Below are positions 25,665-34,930 of a stretch of DNA of 64,000 bases, piece by piece. Location: positions 8,239,501 through 8,303,500 of the forward strand of contig NZ_CP163518.1 of assembly GCF_041080625.1 (NCBI RefSeq), given 5' to 3'. The DNA is from Streptomyces sp. CG1 (lineage in GTDB: Bacteria; Actinomycetota; Actinomycetes; Streptomycetales; Streptomycetaceae). The notes below the pieces were generated by a model that was not told where the DNA came from, did not search any database, and worked only from the letters and a program-made list of their open reading frames with translations. Made by a program: the position numbers and the translations under genes. Each line of letters starts with the position of its first letter. Positions within the stretch are counted from its first letter, which is position 1.

Positions 25665-25683
25665 AAAACCCAGTAGTGAGGCG

Positions 25684-26881
25684 CTACGCCGACGTGCAGC
25701 GAGGGCAACGCGGGAAGGGCGGGGCCAACAACTGCACTGCTCGGGTGGCCTGTTGAGGAACGACGCCGTTGCCGAGCGCGGTGAGCTGAGCGGGTCGCCC
25801 GAGCCCCGGAGTGGCGGTGACCCAGCCGGGCTCCAGGCCCTGCATCCACTCCACGAAGTCGGCACGGAGTCGTCCGGCCGCGTCGGTGGGCGGCGGCGCG
25901 GGGCGGGTGAGCGTCTCCCATCGGGTGATGGCGGCGGTGTATGCGCCCCATCGCCGGTCTGCTCCCCGGCTTCCGGAGCCGATTCCGTCCAGAGCGGCAG
26001 GACCACTGCTGACACGGGAGTGCGCCATCCCTTGCCCGGTCGGCGTCCGGGCGTTCCCGTGTCGCTGGCCCGCGGTGTGGGCAGCAGTGACGCCGCCGCA
26101 CTCGGCAGAGTCATGTCCCCGTTGCCATGCCGCTGGTTGGGCGAGCCCTTGATCCCGTCCGACGCCTTCGGGCTAGGCAGGAGCCACTCCACCTCGTCGG
26201 CCAGGTTCGGGCCGTGGCCCCCGTTCTTCCTCTTGGCGGGGTGTTGCGAGCCGCCGTTCTTCGGGATGTTGCTGGTCGGCGTCTTGAGCAGGGTGTTCGG
26301 CGGGCCAGGCGGCGAGGAAGGTGCGCTCGCGACGGTGCGGTGCGCCGATATCGGAGGCGCGAAGCACGAGCCACCTTGCGTCGTACCGGAGGTCGGCCAG
26401 GGATCCGAGTACGGCACCGAGTGCCCGCAGAGGAGGCTGACCTGCGGTGTCTCCCAGACACCACGGGCAGAATTCCACGTCGCCAGGGGAACCGGCGGGT
26501 GAGGTGAGGAGGCCGCGCACATTCTCGATCACCACCAAGCAGGGTCGGAGGGCCTCGACTGCACGGGCGACGTGCAGCCAAAGCCCGGAACGGGTCTGGG
26601 AGTTGAGTCCGGCCCGTCGGCCGGCGACCGAGACGTCTTTGACAGGGGAAGCCCGCCGTCAGGACGCACACCCGGGGGACGGTGGACCAGTCGACGGTCG
26701 TGATGTCGCCCAGGTTGGGCACCCTGGGCCAGTGCCGGGCCAGGATGCGCGAGGCGTCCGGATTGACCTCGGCGTGCCAGGCCAGCGTGCCGCCGAGCGC
26801 GGACTGCACCCCGAGGTCCAGTCCGCCGTATCCCGAGCAGAGCGAGCCGATCAGCGGAGGGCGCGCGATGGTGGTCTGCAT
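25684..26881 (-). pseudogene. C5-cytosine DNA methyltransferase, broken by three frame changes
   Basis: The gene starts well: IGSLCSGYGGLDLGVQSAL (motif I) and VLTAGFPCQ with the catalytic Cys (motif IV). Immediately after the PCQ codons (near 26637) an extra A shifts the frame. The continuation (DVSVAGRRAGLNS, then VVIENVRGLL, the ENV motif VI) lies in the second frame to about 26300. A third frame carries the variable region (ADEVEWLLPSPKASDG, SLLPTPRASD). From about 25965 a fourth segment returns with RWGAYTAAITRWE, DFVEWMQGL and TALGNGVVPQQA (motif X). Homology therefore covers the whole enzyme, but no single frame encodes it. It is either a decayed gene or hit by indel errors; it lies inside the transfer operon where a self-methylation enzyme is common. 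Confidence 0.8.
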
Positions 26882-26882
26882 G

Positions 26883-27464
26883 TCACCGGCTCCGCGCGAT
26901 CCGGTCCGCGGGAGCTGCCGCTGCCGGGACGGTAGTGGGATGCGGAGCGGGAGAGGGAGCTGCGGTCGTGGACCGGCTGCGGGCGGCCTGGAGCCGCACG
27001 GGCGGAGGCCAAACCGTCGCTGACGCGGCGTGAAGGGAGTCGGCGGCTGCGCGTAGGGCCGTGTCCGCCGTGCCGAGCGCGTCTTCCATCACCCGCGCCG
27101 CAGCTTCCCGGGCATCCCGGGCGTCGGTCTGGTCGCGGAGGCGCTCGGTCTGGTTCAGGAACGAGAGCTGGTCGGCCACTGCTCCGAGGGCGGATGCTGC
27201 CTCGCCGGCAGGGCGCACAGCGGCGGCGAAGCTGGTGATGACCCGCACAGTGTGGGCCTCCCGGTTCTGGTCGGCAGCACGGAAGAGGACCTCGTCGCCC
27301 AAGCCGTTGATCATCTGGCCGAGTTCGGAGATCTGCCTGGCGACGGCGACGCTGTCGGGCGAGCGGTGGGGCACTCCGGGGACCGGCAGTTTGCCGCGCT
27401 GGGCATCGAACGCTGAGGCCGTGGCACGCAGGGCCAAGGTGTCGGAGATGGGGGTGTTGTTCAC
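26883..27464 (-). CDS. Hypothetical helical protein with the shared C-terminal module
   Basis: The 193-residue protein has long amphipathic helices (VAVARQISELGQMINGLGDE, AVADQLSFLNQTERLRDQTD, EAAARVMEDALGTADTALRAAADSL), a coiled-coil-like layout with no recognised family. It ends VRLQAARSRSTTAA, Pro/Ala linker, RIARSR, the shared tail. It is followed 2 bp later by the methyltransferase start. Confidence 0.6.
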   Translation of the reverse strand: MNNTPISDTLALRATASAFDAQRGKLPVPGVPHRSPDSVAVARQISELGQMINGLGDEVLFRAADQNREAHTVRVITSFAAAVRPAGEAASALGAVADQLSFLNQTERLRDQTDARDAREAAARVMEDALGTADTALRAAADSLHAASATVWPPPVRLQAARSRSTTAAPSPAPHPTTVPAAAAPADRIARSR

Positions 27465-27509
27465 TGTGGATCCCAGTGGAGAGGACGAGCGATGGGCAGG
27501 GGGGAGGGT

Positions 27510-28682
27510 TCAGCCGTGGCCGCGGGAGGGCGGTCGGACGGCGGCCGGGCTGGGCGCAGAGCCAGGCCGGGCCGAGGGTGACGAGACTGGGCGCGGCGTG
27601 CTGCGGGCGAGGGCGGCGTGCACCTGCGCAGGGGGAGGTCCGTTCGGCGAAGGAGCGGGGGCTGGCAGCGTCGGAGCGGGCCGGCCGTTCGCGGTCTGCC
27701 AGCGGGTCCGTACTTCGTCGAGTGGACCGAGCGCGTGCAGGGCGTGATTGATGAGCTGCCCGGGGGCCAGCGTCTCGTTCTCCGCCAGGGCTCGGATGGC
27801 ATGCGCGGAGGTGGCTGCGGTGCGGGTGACCGAGGAGCGCATGACCTGCTCGCCGAGCCATTCGGCGCTGCCGGGGCCCACGCCGTCGCAGATGGCGGTG
27901 AGCTGGTCGCTGGACAGCGTGCCGTCGGCCAGCAGGCCGCGCCGCTGGGCTTCCCAGAGCAGGGTGATCCGGTCGATGGGCTCGCCCCGGTGGTGCAGCG
28001 CGCCGAGGCAGCGGTAGAGCTGCCCGTGGGCCGGGTCGGCGAAGTCGCCCGGCCGCAGCCAGCCCACCACCTCGTCCATGGCCCCCGGCCGCTCAGCAAG
28101 GACGGCTAGAAGGAACCGCTCGTCCTCGGCGACCTGGTCTGTCCGGACCGGCGGCCGGGTGGCCGGGGTGGTGGCTGGCGGAGTAGCAGGCGCGACCGGG
28201 CGGGGTTCGGTCCCCCAACGCCGTGCGAGATCGCTGAGCGCTCCGGTCAGAACGTTCGCGTAGTGCAGGGCTCCCTCGACTTCGCCCTGCAGGGCGTCGG
28301 CGCGAGCCGCTTGGTGAAGCCGGATCGCGTGTTCCGTGATGGTGCGATGGATCGCGCCTTCCAGCACCATGCGGCCGTACACCGGAGCGTGCGCGGGACG
28401 CGGGCAGGCCGAGATCAGGGTGTGGGCGTACGCCGCGGTCAGCCCCCGTACGTGGAGGCTGGCCTCCTCGACCGCGTCGGTCACCCATGACAGCGGTACG
28501 GACTTCTCGGCTGCCAGCGCGGGGTGGCCGTCGTTTCGGAGCTTGCGCAGTGCGGCGAACAGCGCTTGGTGGACCGGCCGGTAGAAGTGATCCGGCGCGA
28601 GCCAGTCAAGATGCGAGAGCTGGCCAGGGTCGAGCAGTACGGAGCCGAGTACCGCCTGCTCGGCCCCCAGCAGGGGGTTCAT
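27510..28682 (-). CDS. Tandem DnaB N-terminal-like protein without a helicase domain
   Basis: The 390-residue protein has two copies of the DnaB N-terminal fold: LLGAEQAVLGSVLLDPG, DHFYRPVHQALFAAL, then EDERFLLAVLAERPG, PGDFADPAHGQLYRCLGAL. There is no RecA-type ATPase domain or Walker motif, so it cannot unwind DNA by itself. It may bind host primase or helicase loader parts, linking replication with transfer. The tail AQVHAALARSTPR…RPPSRGHG is the shared module. Its ATG overlaps the stop of the preceding small gene. Confidence 0.72.
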   Translation of the reverse strand: MNPLLGAEQAVLGSVLLDPGQLSHLDWLAPDHFYRPVHQALFAALRKLRNDGHPALAAEKSVPLSWVTDAVEEASLHVRGLTAAYAHTLISACPRPAHAPVYGRMVLEGAIHRTITEHAIRLHQAARADALQGEVEGALHYANVLTGALSDLARRWGTEPRPVAPATPPATTPATRPPVRTDQVAEDERFLLAVLAERPGAMDEVVGWLRPGDFADPAHGQLYRCLGALHHRGEPIDRITLLWEAQRRGLLADGTLSSDQLTAICDGVGPGSAEWLGEQVMRSSVTRTAATSAHAIRALAENETLAPGQLINHALHALGPLDEVRTRWQTANGRPAPTLPAPAPSPNGPPPAQVHAALARSTPRPVSSPSARPGSAPSPAAVRPPSRGHG

Positions 28683-28909
28683 CGCTGACCCCCTGCGGCG
28701 GAAGCGGGAGGCTCGCTCTGCCGGGCACGGACGTCGGCGACCGCTTGGTCGGCAGCGGCCATCGCCTGGGCGAAGCCGTCCAGCATGCTGGTGAACGTGG
28801 GATCGGTGGCGAGAACCGAGCCGGCCCCGCTGACGAGCCACCACTGGCCGTCGCGCAGAACGACCGGCGAGCGCACGAGCCGCCCGGGACGCGACGCGGG
28901 CGCGCTCAT
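28679..28909 (-). CDS. Small hypothetical protein
   Basis: The 76-residue protein reads RLVRSPVVLRDGQWWLVSGAGSVLATDPTFTSML and then an Ala-rich helix. Family unknown. It overlaps the VirD4-like gene upstream and the DnaB-N-like gene downstream by 4 bp, so it is translated as part of the coupled set and may be a small partner of the coupling protein. Confidence 0.62.
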   Translation of the reverse strand: MSAPASRPGRLVRSPVVLRDGQWWLVSGAGSVLATDPTFTSMLDGFAQAMAAADQAVADVRARQSEPPASAAGGQR

Positions 28910-30693
28910 GCCGACAGCCCGAAGTCGTCGCGGCCGAGGGTCTTCGCGAGGGCCCGCTCGGTGATGGCCTTCGTCGCGCGGGCGGAGGCCGGGCCGACCA
29001 CCTTGGCGGAGGGCTCCTTGTACCAGGGCCGGAGGTCGAGCATGGCCACCCGGATGCCGGTCGCCAGGAGCAGTGCCTTGCCCTTGGGGAGGGCGCGGAT
29101 CGCATCGGGCGGCAGGATCCGCTCGGTGCGCATGCTCACCGAGGTGGACTTGCCGCCGTCGCTGGTCGACACCGAGGTGGTCTGGACGTCGTGGTCACCG
29201 ACCTGCCTGCTGAGGCGGTCGGCGAAGTCGGCGTCATCGATGCCGCTTCCGATGATCTTGATGGTGGCGGCGGACCAGAGGGCGTCCATGCCTGCCTCGC
29301 CCCAGCACCGCTGGCCCTGCCGGTAGGACTGCAGGATCGTCATCGGGATGACGCCCCGGCTGCCCAAGTGGCTGTACAGATCGGGAAGATCGGAGATTTT
29401 GCAGACGTTGGCTGCTTCGTCGAGGACGCACAGGGCGGGCGGGTCGAGCCGTCCGCCGGAGCGCTCGGCGACGACCACGGCCGCGCGCATCACGGCGTCG
29501 GCCGCTGCGGCGATGATCGCGCTCGCGCTGCCGCCGCCGTCCTTGCTGAGGAGGTACAAGGTGTCGCGGGACGTGGCGAAGGTGAAGGGCTTGAACTCGG
29601 GGACGTCTTTGCTGGGCGTGACCCAGGCGGCGACGTCGGGGTCGAGCAGGCAGCTCGCGTACTGCCGCGCGGTCTCATAGATGCCGTCGCGGGTCTCGGT
29701 CGCGCCGGAGACGGTGCCCTGGAGCTGGGCGGCGACCGCGTCGTGGCCGGCATCGGTGAGCAGGTCGACCGGGGTCCGGTCGGCGGGGGAGGCGAGCCAG
29801 GCCAGGACGTCGGTGATCGGCCGGTGGTGGCTGGCGGCAGCGAGGAACAGCGCGCCGAGCGTGTTGCTCGCGGCGGTGGACCAGAAGTCGGATCCGTTCG
29901 ACTCGTCCACGCTGGCGGCGACGAAGTGTCCGGCCAAACGTTTCGCCCCGGCCAGGTCGCGGGCGTCGGCCAGGATGTCCCACCACATCTCGCGCGGATG
30001 GTGGGCGATCTGCTGCGGGTCGAGCGTCCAGATCGTGCCGACCTCGGCGCGGGCGTCCACCGTCGCGGTGAAAGCGTCGTTCGCCGCCTTGTTCGAGGTC
30101 AGCAGCACCGGTCCGGGCGCCGCGAGAATCGCGGGGATCGCCAGTCCGGAGGTCTTACCGCTTCGCGGAGCCATGATCGCGACGATCACGTCCTCCCAGG
30201 ACGCGCGGACATTGGCCCGCCCCGGGGAGAGGGAGCCGAGCAGGATGCCGCGGTCAGCAGGAGCGACCTCCTTACCCTCCCGGTCGCTCAGGGACGGCCG
30301 CAGGCTCCTGGCCTTGGCGGTGATCTCCTTGTCCAGCAGCGGGGCGAGGTCGGCCTTGCGGGCGAGGCCGTTCTTCGGGCCACCGCGCAGCCGCATCCAC
30401 AGCACCAGGCCGAGGATCACGAGGCAGACGGACAGCAGGCCGGGGATGATCCGGACACCCACCAGCAGGGCAGTGGGGCTCAGGTGAGGCCACAGCACCT
30501 CGGGGTGAAGCAGTGCGTCGGTGGCCCTGAACGAGCACCAAGGTCCTGCGCCGAAGAAGGAGTTGGTGAGATTGCCGCTCAGCCAGGCCAGCGAACCGAA
30601 GGCGAGCGCGATGCCGAGTATGACGAAGAGGAGGTAGAGGAGCGCGTCCGACCCGGTGGTGGTCGAGGGCGCGCTGGTACGCGGTGCGGGCAT
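28906..30693 (-). CDS. VirD4/TraG-like type IV coupling protein
   Basis: The 595-residue protein has two N-terminal membrane helices (LLYLLFVILGIALAFGSLAW; IIPGLLSVCLVILGLVLW) and then the VirD4 ATPase. Walker A is IMAPRSGKTSGLA, followed by GPVLLTSNKAANDAF; Walker B is ALCVLDEAANV, and ILQSYRQGQRCW is the downstream helix of the RecA fold. It should sit at the base of the secretion channel, select the relaxase-DNA substrate and any tagged proteins, and drive their export. ATG at 30693. Confidence 0.87.
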   Translation of the reverse strand: MPAPRTSAPSTTTGSDALLYLLFVILGIALAFGSLAWLSGNLTNSFFGAGPWCSFRATDALLHPEVLWPHLSPTALLVGVRIIPGLLSVCLVILGLVLWMRLRGGPKNGLARKADLAPLLDKEITAKARSLRPSLSDREGKEVAPADRGILLGSLSPGRANVRASWEDVIVAIMAPRSGKTSGLAIPAILAAPGPVLLTSNKAANDAFTATVDARAEVGTIWTLDPQQIAHHPREMWWDILADARDLAGAKRLAGHFVAASVDESNGSDFWSTAASNTLGALFLAAASHHRPITDVLAWLASPADRTPVDLLTDAGHDAVAAQLQGTVSGATETRDGIYETARQYASCLLDPDVAAWVTPSKDVPEFKPFTFATSRDTLYLLSKDGGGSASAIIAAAADAVMRAAVVVAERSGGRLDPPALCVLDEAANVCKISDLPDLYSHLGSRGVIPMTILQSYRQGQRCWGEAGMDALWSAATIKIIGSGIDDADFADRLSRQVGDHDVQTTSVSTSDGGKSTSVSMRTERILPPDAIRALPKGKALLLATGIRVAMLDLRPWYKEPSAKVVGPASARATKAITERALAKTLGRDDFGLSA

Positions 30694-30801
30694 GGTGGGT
30701 CCTGAAAGTGAGCGCAGGCGGGTGATGGAGGCGGGGCACGTGGCGCTCTTCTGCTGGTCATCGAGGAAGCTCCTGTTCGGGAGAGGAGTTGGCGTTCGGA
30801 G

Positions 30802-31476
30802 CTAGCGGGTGCGGGGGACGCGCGGCGGCGCGGCGCTCGCCGACACCTCTGCGGAACCGGCCGGGGACGTCGTGCGCTGGGCGGCGGCATTGGGCGAGGA
30901 GGTACGGGCGGCGCGCTGCCGGTTCGCTTCCGGATCGCCATCGGCGGGTGTCGGGGCTGAGGCGACCGCGCCGGCACCCAGGACGTCGCTGAGTAGCTCC
31001 CTGGTCCGCAGGACGTTGACCATCTCGTGGTGCCTGGGATCGGTGAGTTCGGCAGGGCACGCGGCGATACCGTCCTCGGCGATCTCCAACTGCTCCTGGA
31101 CGTCCCGGAGCATGCTGTGGGCGGCGGCCAGCCGCGTCCAGGTCTCGAAGGCGGGGTTGTGGTGCGGGTCGTCGAACGCCAGGCGGACGCGGGTCCAGTC
31201 GGCGGCAGCGGCGACGAGTTCGGTCAGCTGTGGCAAGGCCCCGACGAGGGCACCGTTGACCTCCTCGATGATTGCGGCAACGTCTTTGGGCGTTGCTGTC
31301 TCGGTGAGCCGGGCGATCATCCCGGGGACGGAGTACGGGTCGGTGGAAGGATGGGGCAGGTAGCGGACCTGCAGTGGCTTGTCGGAGCCCGACGTCTCGC
31401 TGCCGTGGGCGAGCCGCGGGTTGTGCTGCATCGCGGCGCCCACGGCCTCGCCGATGCTGGGGTTGAACTCGGGCAC
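30802..31476 (-). CDS. Hypothetical helical protein with the shared C-terminal module
   Basis: The 224-residue protein begins VPEFNPSIGEAVGAAMQHNPRL and is helical through PKDVAAIIEEVNGALVGAL and SMLRDVQEQLEIAEDGI. The tail is NRQRAARTSSPNA…PPRVPRTR, the shared module. The start is GTG 31476 with gaggaac upstream; an in-frame ATG at 31524 is further out. Family unknown; it precedes the VirD4-like gene by 108 bp. Confidence 0.62.
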   Translation of the reverse strand: MPEFNPSIGEAVGAAMQHNPRLAHGSETSGSDKPLQVRYLPHPSTDPYSVPGMIARLTETATPKDVAAIIEEVNGALVGALPQLTELVAAAADWTRVRLAFDDPHHNPAFETWTRLAAAHSMLRDVQEQLEIAEDGIAACPAELTDPRHHEMVNVLRTRELLSDVLGAGAVASAPTPADGDPEANRQRAARTSSPNAAAQRTTSPAGSAEVSASAAPPRVPRTR

Positions 31477-31603
31477 GGTTGTTCCTCGGTCGTTGTGCTG
31501 GATTTCCGGGCCGGGCGGGGGCACGCGGCAGGCGTGCTCCCACCCGGATGGACGGACTCGGGTCCGGGGGCGGGTCTGGTGGCGCAGGAGGGCAGCGGCA
31601 GGT

Positions 31604-32836
31604 TCACGCTGTGACCGACAAGGTCAGACCGTTGGCGAGTGACGAGAGCCAGTCCTGGGCGGCCTCGGGACTGTCGGCGGTGACGATGAGGAAGCCGACC
31701 CGGCCCGTGTCGAGGTTGCCAGCCGGCGGGAGGACGACCCGCTCTCCGACGTCTCGGAGCCAGGTCACCTGGTGCAGCCACGGATACTCCGGACCAGGGG
31801 CGATCGCCAGGTTCCGCGCGGACAGGATGCCGGTGGCCGGGGGATAGAGGAGCTTGATCGCGGCGGTGGTGTGCGCCGTGGGCGTCAGGTCGGGAATCTT
31901 CCCGCAGGCGATGTCGGCAGCGATGCGGGGCAGGTCGAGGCCGGTGGCCAGGCGGACGAGCTGGCCGATCAGGTCGCCGCCTATGCGGGAGTTGACCTCG
32001 ATGATCCGCGGACCGGACGCGGTGAGGCGCATCTCAACATGTTGGACACCGTCAGTGACGCCCAGCGCCCGGACGGCCTGGACGGCGACGGGGGCGACCT
32101 CGGGCAGGAGCGGATCTCCGGCATCGATGGTGTGGCCGACCTCCTGGAAGTACGGGGGGAAGGCGACCTCCTTGCGGGTGACGGCCAGCGCGGTGGTGAC
32201 GCCGTGCTGGGTGACGCACTCCACCGATATCTCCGGGCCGGACAGGTACTCCTCGACCAGCACGCCGCTGCCTTCCGGGCCCTGCTCACCGGCTCCGGCG
32301 GCAGCGAACTCCCAGGCGGCGGGCAACCCTTCGGGGGTGTCGACGCGGACCACACCGATGCTGGCCGCGTGGGAGGAGGGCTTGAGGACGACTGGCAAGC
32401 CGGTGCGGATCGCGGCGGCCGTCGCCTGGGCCAGTGTGTCGACGCGGGTGGACGTGGCCGAGGGCACGTTGTGCTCGGCGAACAGGCGGCGGCTGGTGGC
32501 CTTGTCCCGGCAGGCGGTCATCGCCGCCGCGCTGTTGCCGGGCACGCCGAGGCGGGCGGCGAGTTCAGCGGTCGGGACGAGCGTGTACTCGTCCCAGGTC
32601 ACGACTCCGGCGATGGGGTGGCGAGCGGCCAGGGCGAGGCCGGCGGCGACCACGGCCGCCGGATTGTGGGTGTCGGCGACCTCGTGGTCGACCACCAGGT
32701 GCTGCTGCCAGCTCGGCGGCTTGGTGTCGATCAGCGCGATCGGGTACGCGGCGGCAGCCTGCTCGACGCAGTAGCCGCGGTAAACGGGATCGGTTCCGCC
32801 GACAACGATCAGCAGCGGGCGAGTGGATCGGGACAT
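31604..32836 (-). CDS. ATP-grasp ligase (carboxylate-amine ligase type)
   Basis: The 410-residue protein has the ATP-grasp plan: an N-terminal Rossmann-like part (LLIVVGGTDPVYRGYCVEQ), VVTWDEYTLVPTAELAARLG, the ATP site GLPVVLKPSSHAASIGVVRV, the adenine/Mg region GVLVEEYLSGPEISVECV, and VEMRLTASGPRIIEVNSRIGGD with Mg ligands Glu and Asn. It joins an acid to an amine, possibly making a dipeptide or amidated metabolite. It has no evident link to transfer and forms a pair with the MFS exporter just upstream, so it looks like cargo. ATG 32836 with ggaggc 7 bp upstream. Confidence 0.85.
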   Translation of the reverse strand: MSRSTRPLLIVVGGTDPVYRGYCVEQAAAAYPIALIDTKPPSWQQHLVVDHEVADTHNPAAVVAAGLALAARHPIAGVVTWDEYTLVPTAELAARLGVPGNSAAAMTACRDKATSRRLFAEHNVPSATSTRVDTLAQATAAAIRTGLPVVLKPSSHAASIGVVRVDTPEGLPAAWEFAAAGAGEQGPEGSGVLVEEYLSGPEISVECVTQHGVTTALAVTRKEVAFPPYFQEVGHTIDAGDPLLPEVAPVAVQAVRALGVTDGVQHVEMRLTASGPRIIEVNSRIGGDLIGQLVRLATGLDLPRIAADIACGKIPDLTPTAHTTAAIKLLYPPATGILSARNLAIAPGPEYPWLHQVTWLRDVGERVVLPPAGNLDTGRVGFLIVTADSPEAAQDWLSSLANGLTLSVTA

Positions 32837-32909
32837 GGGGAAGCCTCCGTAGGGCGGTGGTGGGCGAAGGAGGAGACGGGGCAAGGTGCGCGGGCCGTTC
32901 AACGACTTG

Positions 32910-34181
32910 TCACGGCGCATCCGCAGGCTGGGCGGGCTCCTTGTGGAGTGCAGGAACCTGCGGGTGGGGCAGCTCGCAGGCGGTCCGGTGCCGCCGCAGA
33001 CCGGCGAAACATGCGCTCAGCGCCAGACCCTGGAGAGCGGCGCATGCCAGCAACAGGCGCGGAATCTCGGCGGTGGGCACGATCGCGATCAGGGCTCCGG
33101 CCAGGGGAAGCGGCAGCAGTACCAGGATGATCGTCACCGCCAGGGTGGAGCCGAACGCCTGGACCGGGATAAGGCGCGAGCGCAGCGTGCGCAGGACGAC
33201 AGTCATGGCCCCTTCGCCAGCCATGACCACCGCCACCGCCACGGTGTATGCGGTGAAGCTCGGGGCCAGAGCGGTCGCTACGCAGGCTGCGGTGGAGACA
33301 GCGGCTGTCGCCGCGCCGACCGACAATATGCCGAAGCGATCGATCGCACGGCGGCTGGTCCACACGGCAATCAGGGAGGCAACGGCTGCCACGCTCCAGA
33401 CCGAGCCCACGGTGACGGTGGAGTAGTGGAAGTGCTGGATGACCGTGATCGGGGCGGCAGCTTGCAGGACGCCGGTGGCCAGATTGGAGGCGGCCAGGCC
33501 GCCGACCAACCAGACGAGTGCTGGGGTGCGGCGAAAGGTTGCCCACCCGGTCAGAAGGCTGCTGGGCACGGGGCGGTGATCCGTGGCGACTGCATCGCAA
33601 GTCGTGGTCGCAGCGGCGGTCAAGGCCAACAGCGCGACCACCGTCAGCAGCCAGGTCGGGCTGGCCAGGAGCAGCAGGCCGCCCAGGAGCGGACCGACGA
33701 GCATCGCGCTCTGGTCGATTCCGGTCTGCGCGGCCTGCACACGGTGGGCCGCATTGCCCAACCGGCGGCTGGCCTCAGCCCCGAGGGTCTCCACCGCGAC
33801 GAAGGAGACCTGCGCAAGCAGCCCGGAGACAGCGCCGAAGGTCAGGACAACACAGGTTGTCATCGTCCCTGCGCTGGGCAGGACGAACAGCACCGCACCG
33901 GCCAGGAGGACCACGGCGGTACGGACCAGGTTGGACATCCGGAAGATGCGGCCGGCACCCCACCTGTCGACCATCGATCCGGCGAAGGCGAAGGCAGCCA
34001 GACGAGGTGCCCATTCGAGGAGGAACGCGAGGCCGGTCAGGGCGGTGGAGCCGGTGGTGACCAGGACCAGGAGCGGGATGGCGTAGGTGGCCGTCGCACT
34101 GGCCAGAGCGTCGGCGGCCCGCATGAGGTAGGCGCGCCGCAGATTGGCGGTGGGAGCGTATGAAGAGATCATCTGGGTCAC
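32910..34181 (-). CDS. MFS efflux transporter
   Basis: The 423-residue protein has about twelve hydrophobic helices and typical MFS pieces (GLAFLLEWAPRLAAFAFAGSMVDRWGAGR near the first loop, LVGPLLGGLLLLA). It probably exports a small molecule, perhaps the product of the neighbouring ATP-grasp enzyme, as in cassettes where a ligase and an MFS pump are paired. Its GTG at 34181 overlaps the stop of the upstream gene (GTGA), so cargo and transfer genes are translationally linked. Confidence 0.82.
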   Translation of the reverse strand: MTQMISSYAPTANLRRAYLMRAADALASATATYAIPLLVLVTTGSTALTGLAFLLEWAPRLAAFAFAGSMVDRWGAGRIFRMSNLVRTAVVLLAGAVLFVLPSAGTMTTCVVLTFGAVSGLLAQVSFVAVETLGAEASRRLGNAAHRVQAAQTGIDQSAMLVGPLLGGLLLLASPTWLLTVVALLALTAAATTTCDAVATDHRPVPSSLLTGWATFRRTPALVWLVGGLAASNLATGVLQAAAPITVIQHFHYSTVTVGSVWSVAAVASLIAVWTSRRAIDRFGILSVGAATAAVSTAACVATALAPSFTAYTVAVAVVMAGEGAMTVVLRTLRSRLIPVQAFGSTLAVTIILVLLPLPLAGALIAIVPTAEIPRLLLACAALQGLALSACFAGLRRHRTACELPHPQVPALHKEPAQPADAP

Positions 34182-34921
34182 CGCGTCCGAGGGCTGGGGG
34201 CCTGTGACGGACGCACGGCCGCGCTGGCGCCTGCTTCCCCGGTGCCGAGGGCCGAGGAGACCTTGGCCTTGGCCGCCGCGGGCGATGTGGCGAGAGCGGC
34301 ACTTCGGGGGTCGGGAAGCCTCCGAGCGTGAGTCCGCGTCTCGGTCTGGGGCTGCGGCGCGTTGCCGACACGGCGCAACTCGACCTCCGAGTCGACGAGT
34401 TCCGACTGCGCCGAGCTGACGAACTCCGCAGCGAAGCCGAACCGGTCGGCGAGCTGGTATGCCTCGTCGTCCAGGTCGTTGATCTGCTCACCTGCCGCCT
34501 CCAGCGCCTCCCGGACACGCTCCAGCGCGCCGTGCTCGGGATGAAGGAGGTGATCGACCGCCTGCCGAAGGTCAGCACCGTCCTCGGCAGCCCTGATCTG
34601 GTCGGTAAGCCGAAGGAGTTCCGCTCCGGCGGTGTAGGGCCTGAGCGGGTTCGCCGGGGCGGTCATCCGGGCGGTGTCGAGGGAAGGGTCGAGGTCGACA
34701 CCGTAGCGGGCGGCGCGGAGCATCTCGGCTGCGTGGGTGGCGATGGCCGCGCGGTCAGCGGCCGGGGTGGTGGTGGGAAGACGATGGCGCCGGCCGTACC
34801 AGTCTTCGATCTGCTGGAAGCCGGCGTGCCTGAGGAGCGTGGCGGAAAGGTCGTCGCTGGCGCCCTTCGCCGAGACGCTGCCACTGGGCTCGGCGGTGAT
34901 GGTGATGGAGGGGGCAGGCAC
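34178..34921 (-). CDS. Hypothetical protein with the shared C-terminal module
   Basis: The 247-residue protein has LLRHAGFQQIEDWYGRRHRLP, ADRAAIATHAAEMLRAARYGV and a long helical section DDEAYQLADRFGFAAEFVS. The tail is DPRSAALATSPAAAKAK…QAPSPRTR, the shared module. No recognised family. It overlaps the MFS gene start. Confidence 0.6.
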   Translation of the reverse strand: MPAPSITITAEPSGSVSAKGASDDLSATLLRHAGFQQIEDWYGRRHRLPTTTPAADRAAIATHAAEMLRAARYGVDLDPSLDTARMTAPANPLRPYTAGAELLRLTDQIRAAEDGADLRQAVDHLLHPEHGALERVREALEAAGEQINDLDDEAYQLADRFGFAAEFVSSAQSELVDSEVELRRVGNAPQPQTETRTHARRLPDPRSAALATSPAAAKAKVSSALGTGEAGASAAVRPSQAPSPRTR

Positions 34922-34930
34922 GTGGGTCTC

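Noticed and set aside
28906..30693. TraB/FtsK-type single-protein conjugation system
   Set aside because: The coupling protein is VirD4-like and is accompanied by a relaxase, VirB4-, VirB6- and VirB8-like proteins, so this is single-strand T4SS transfer and not the Streptomyces TraB type.
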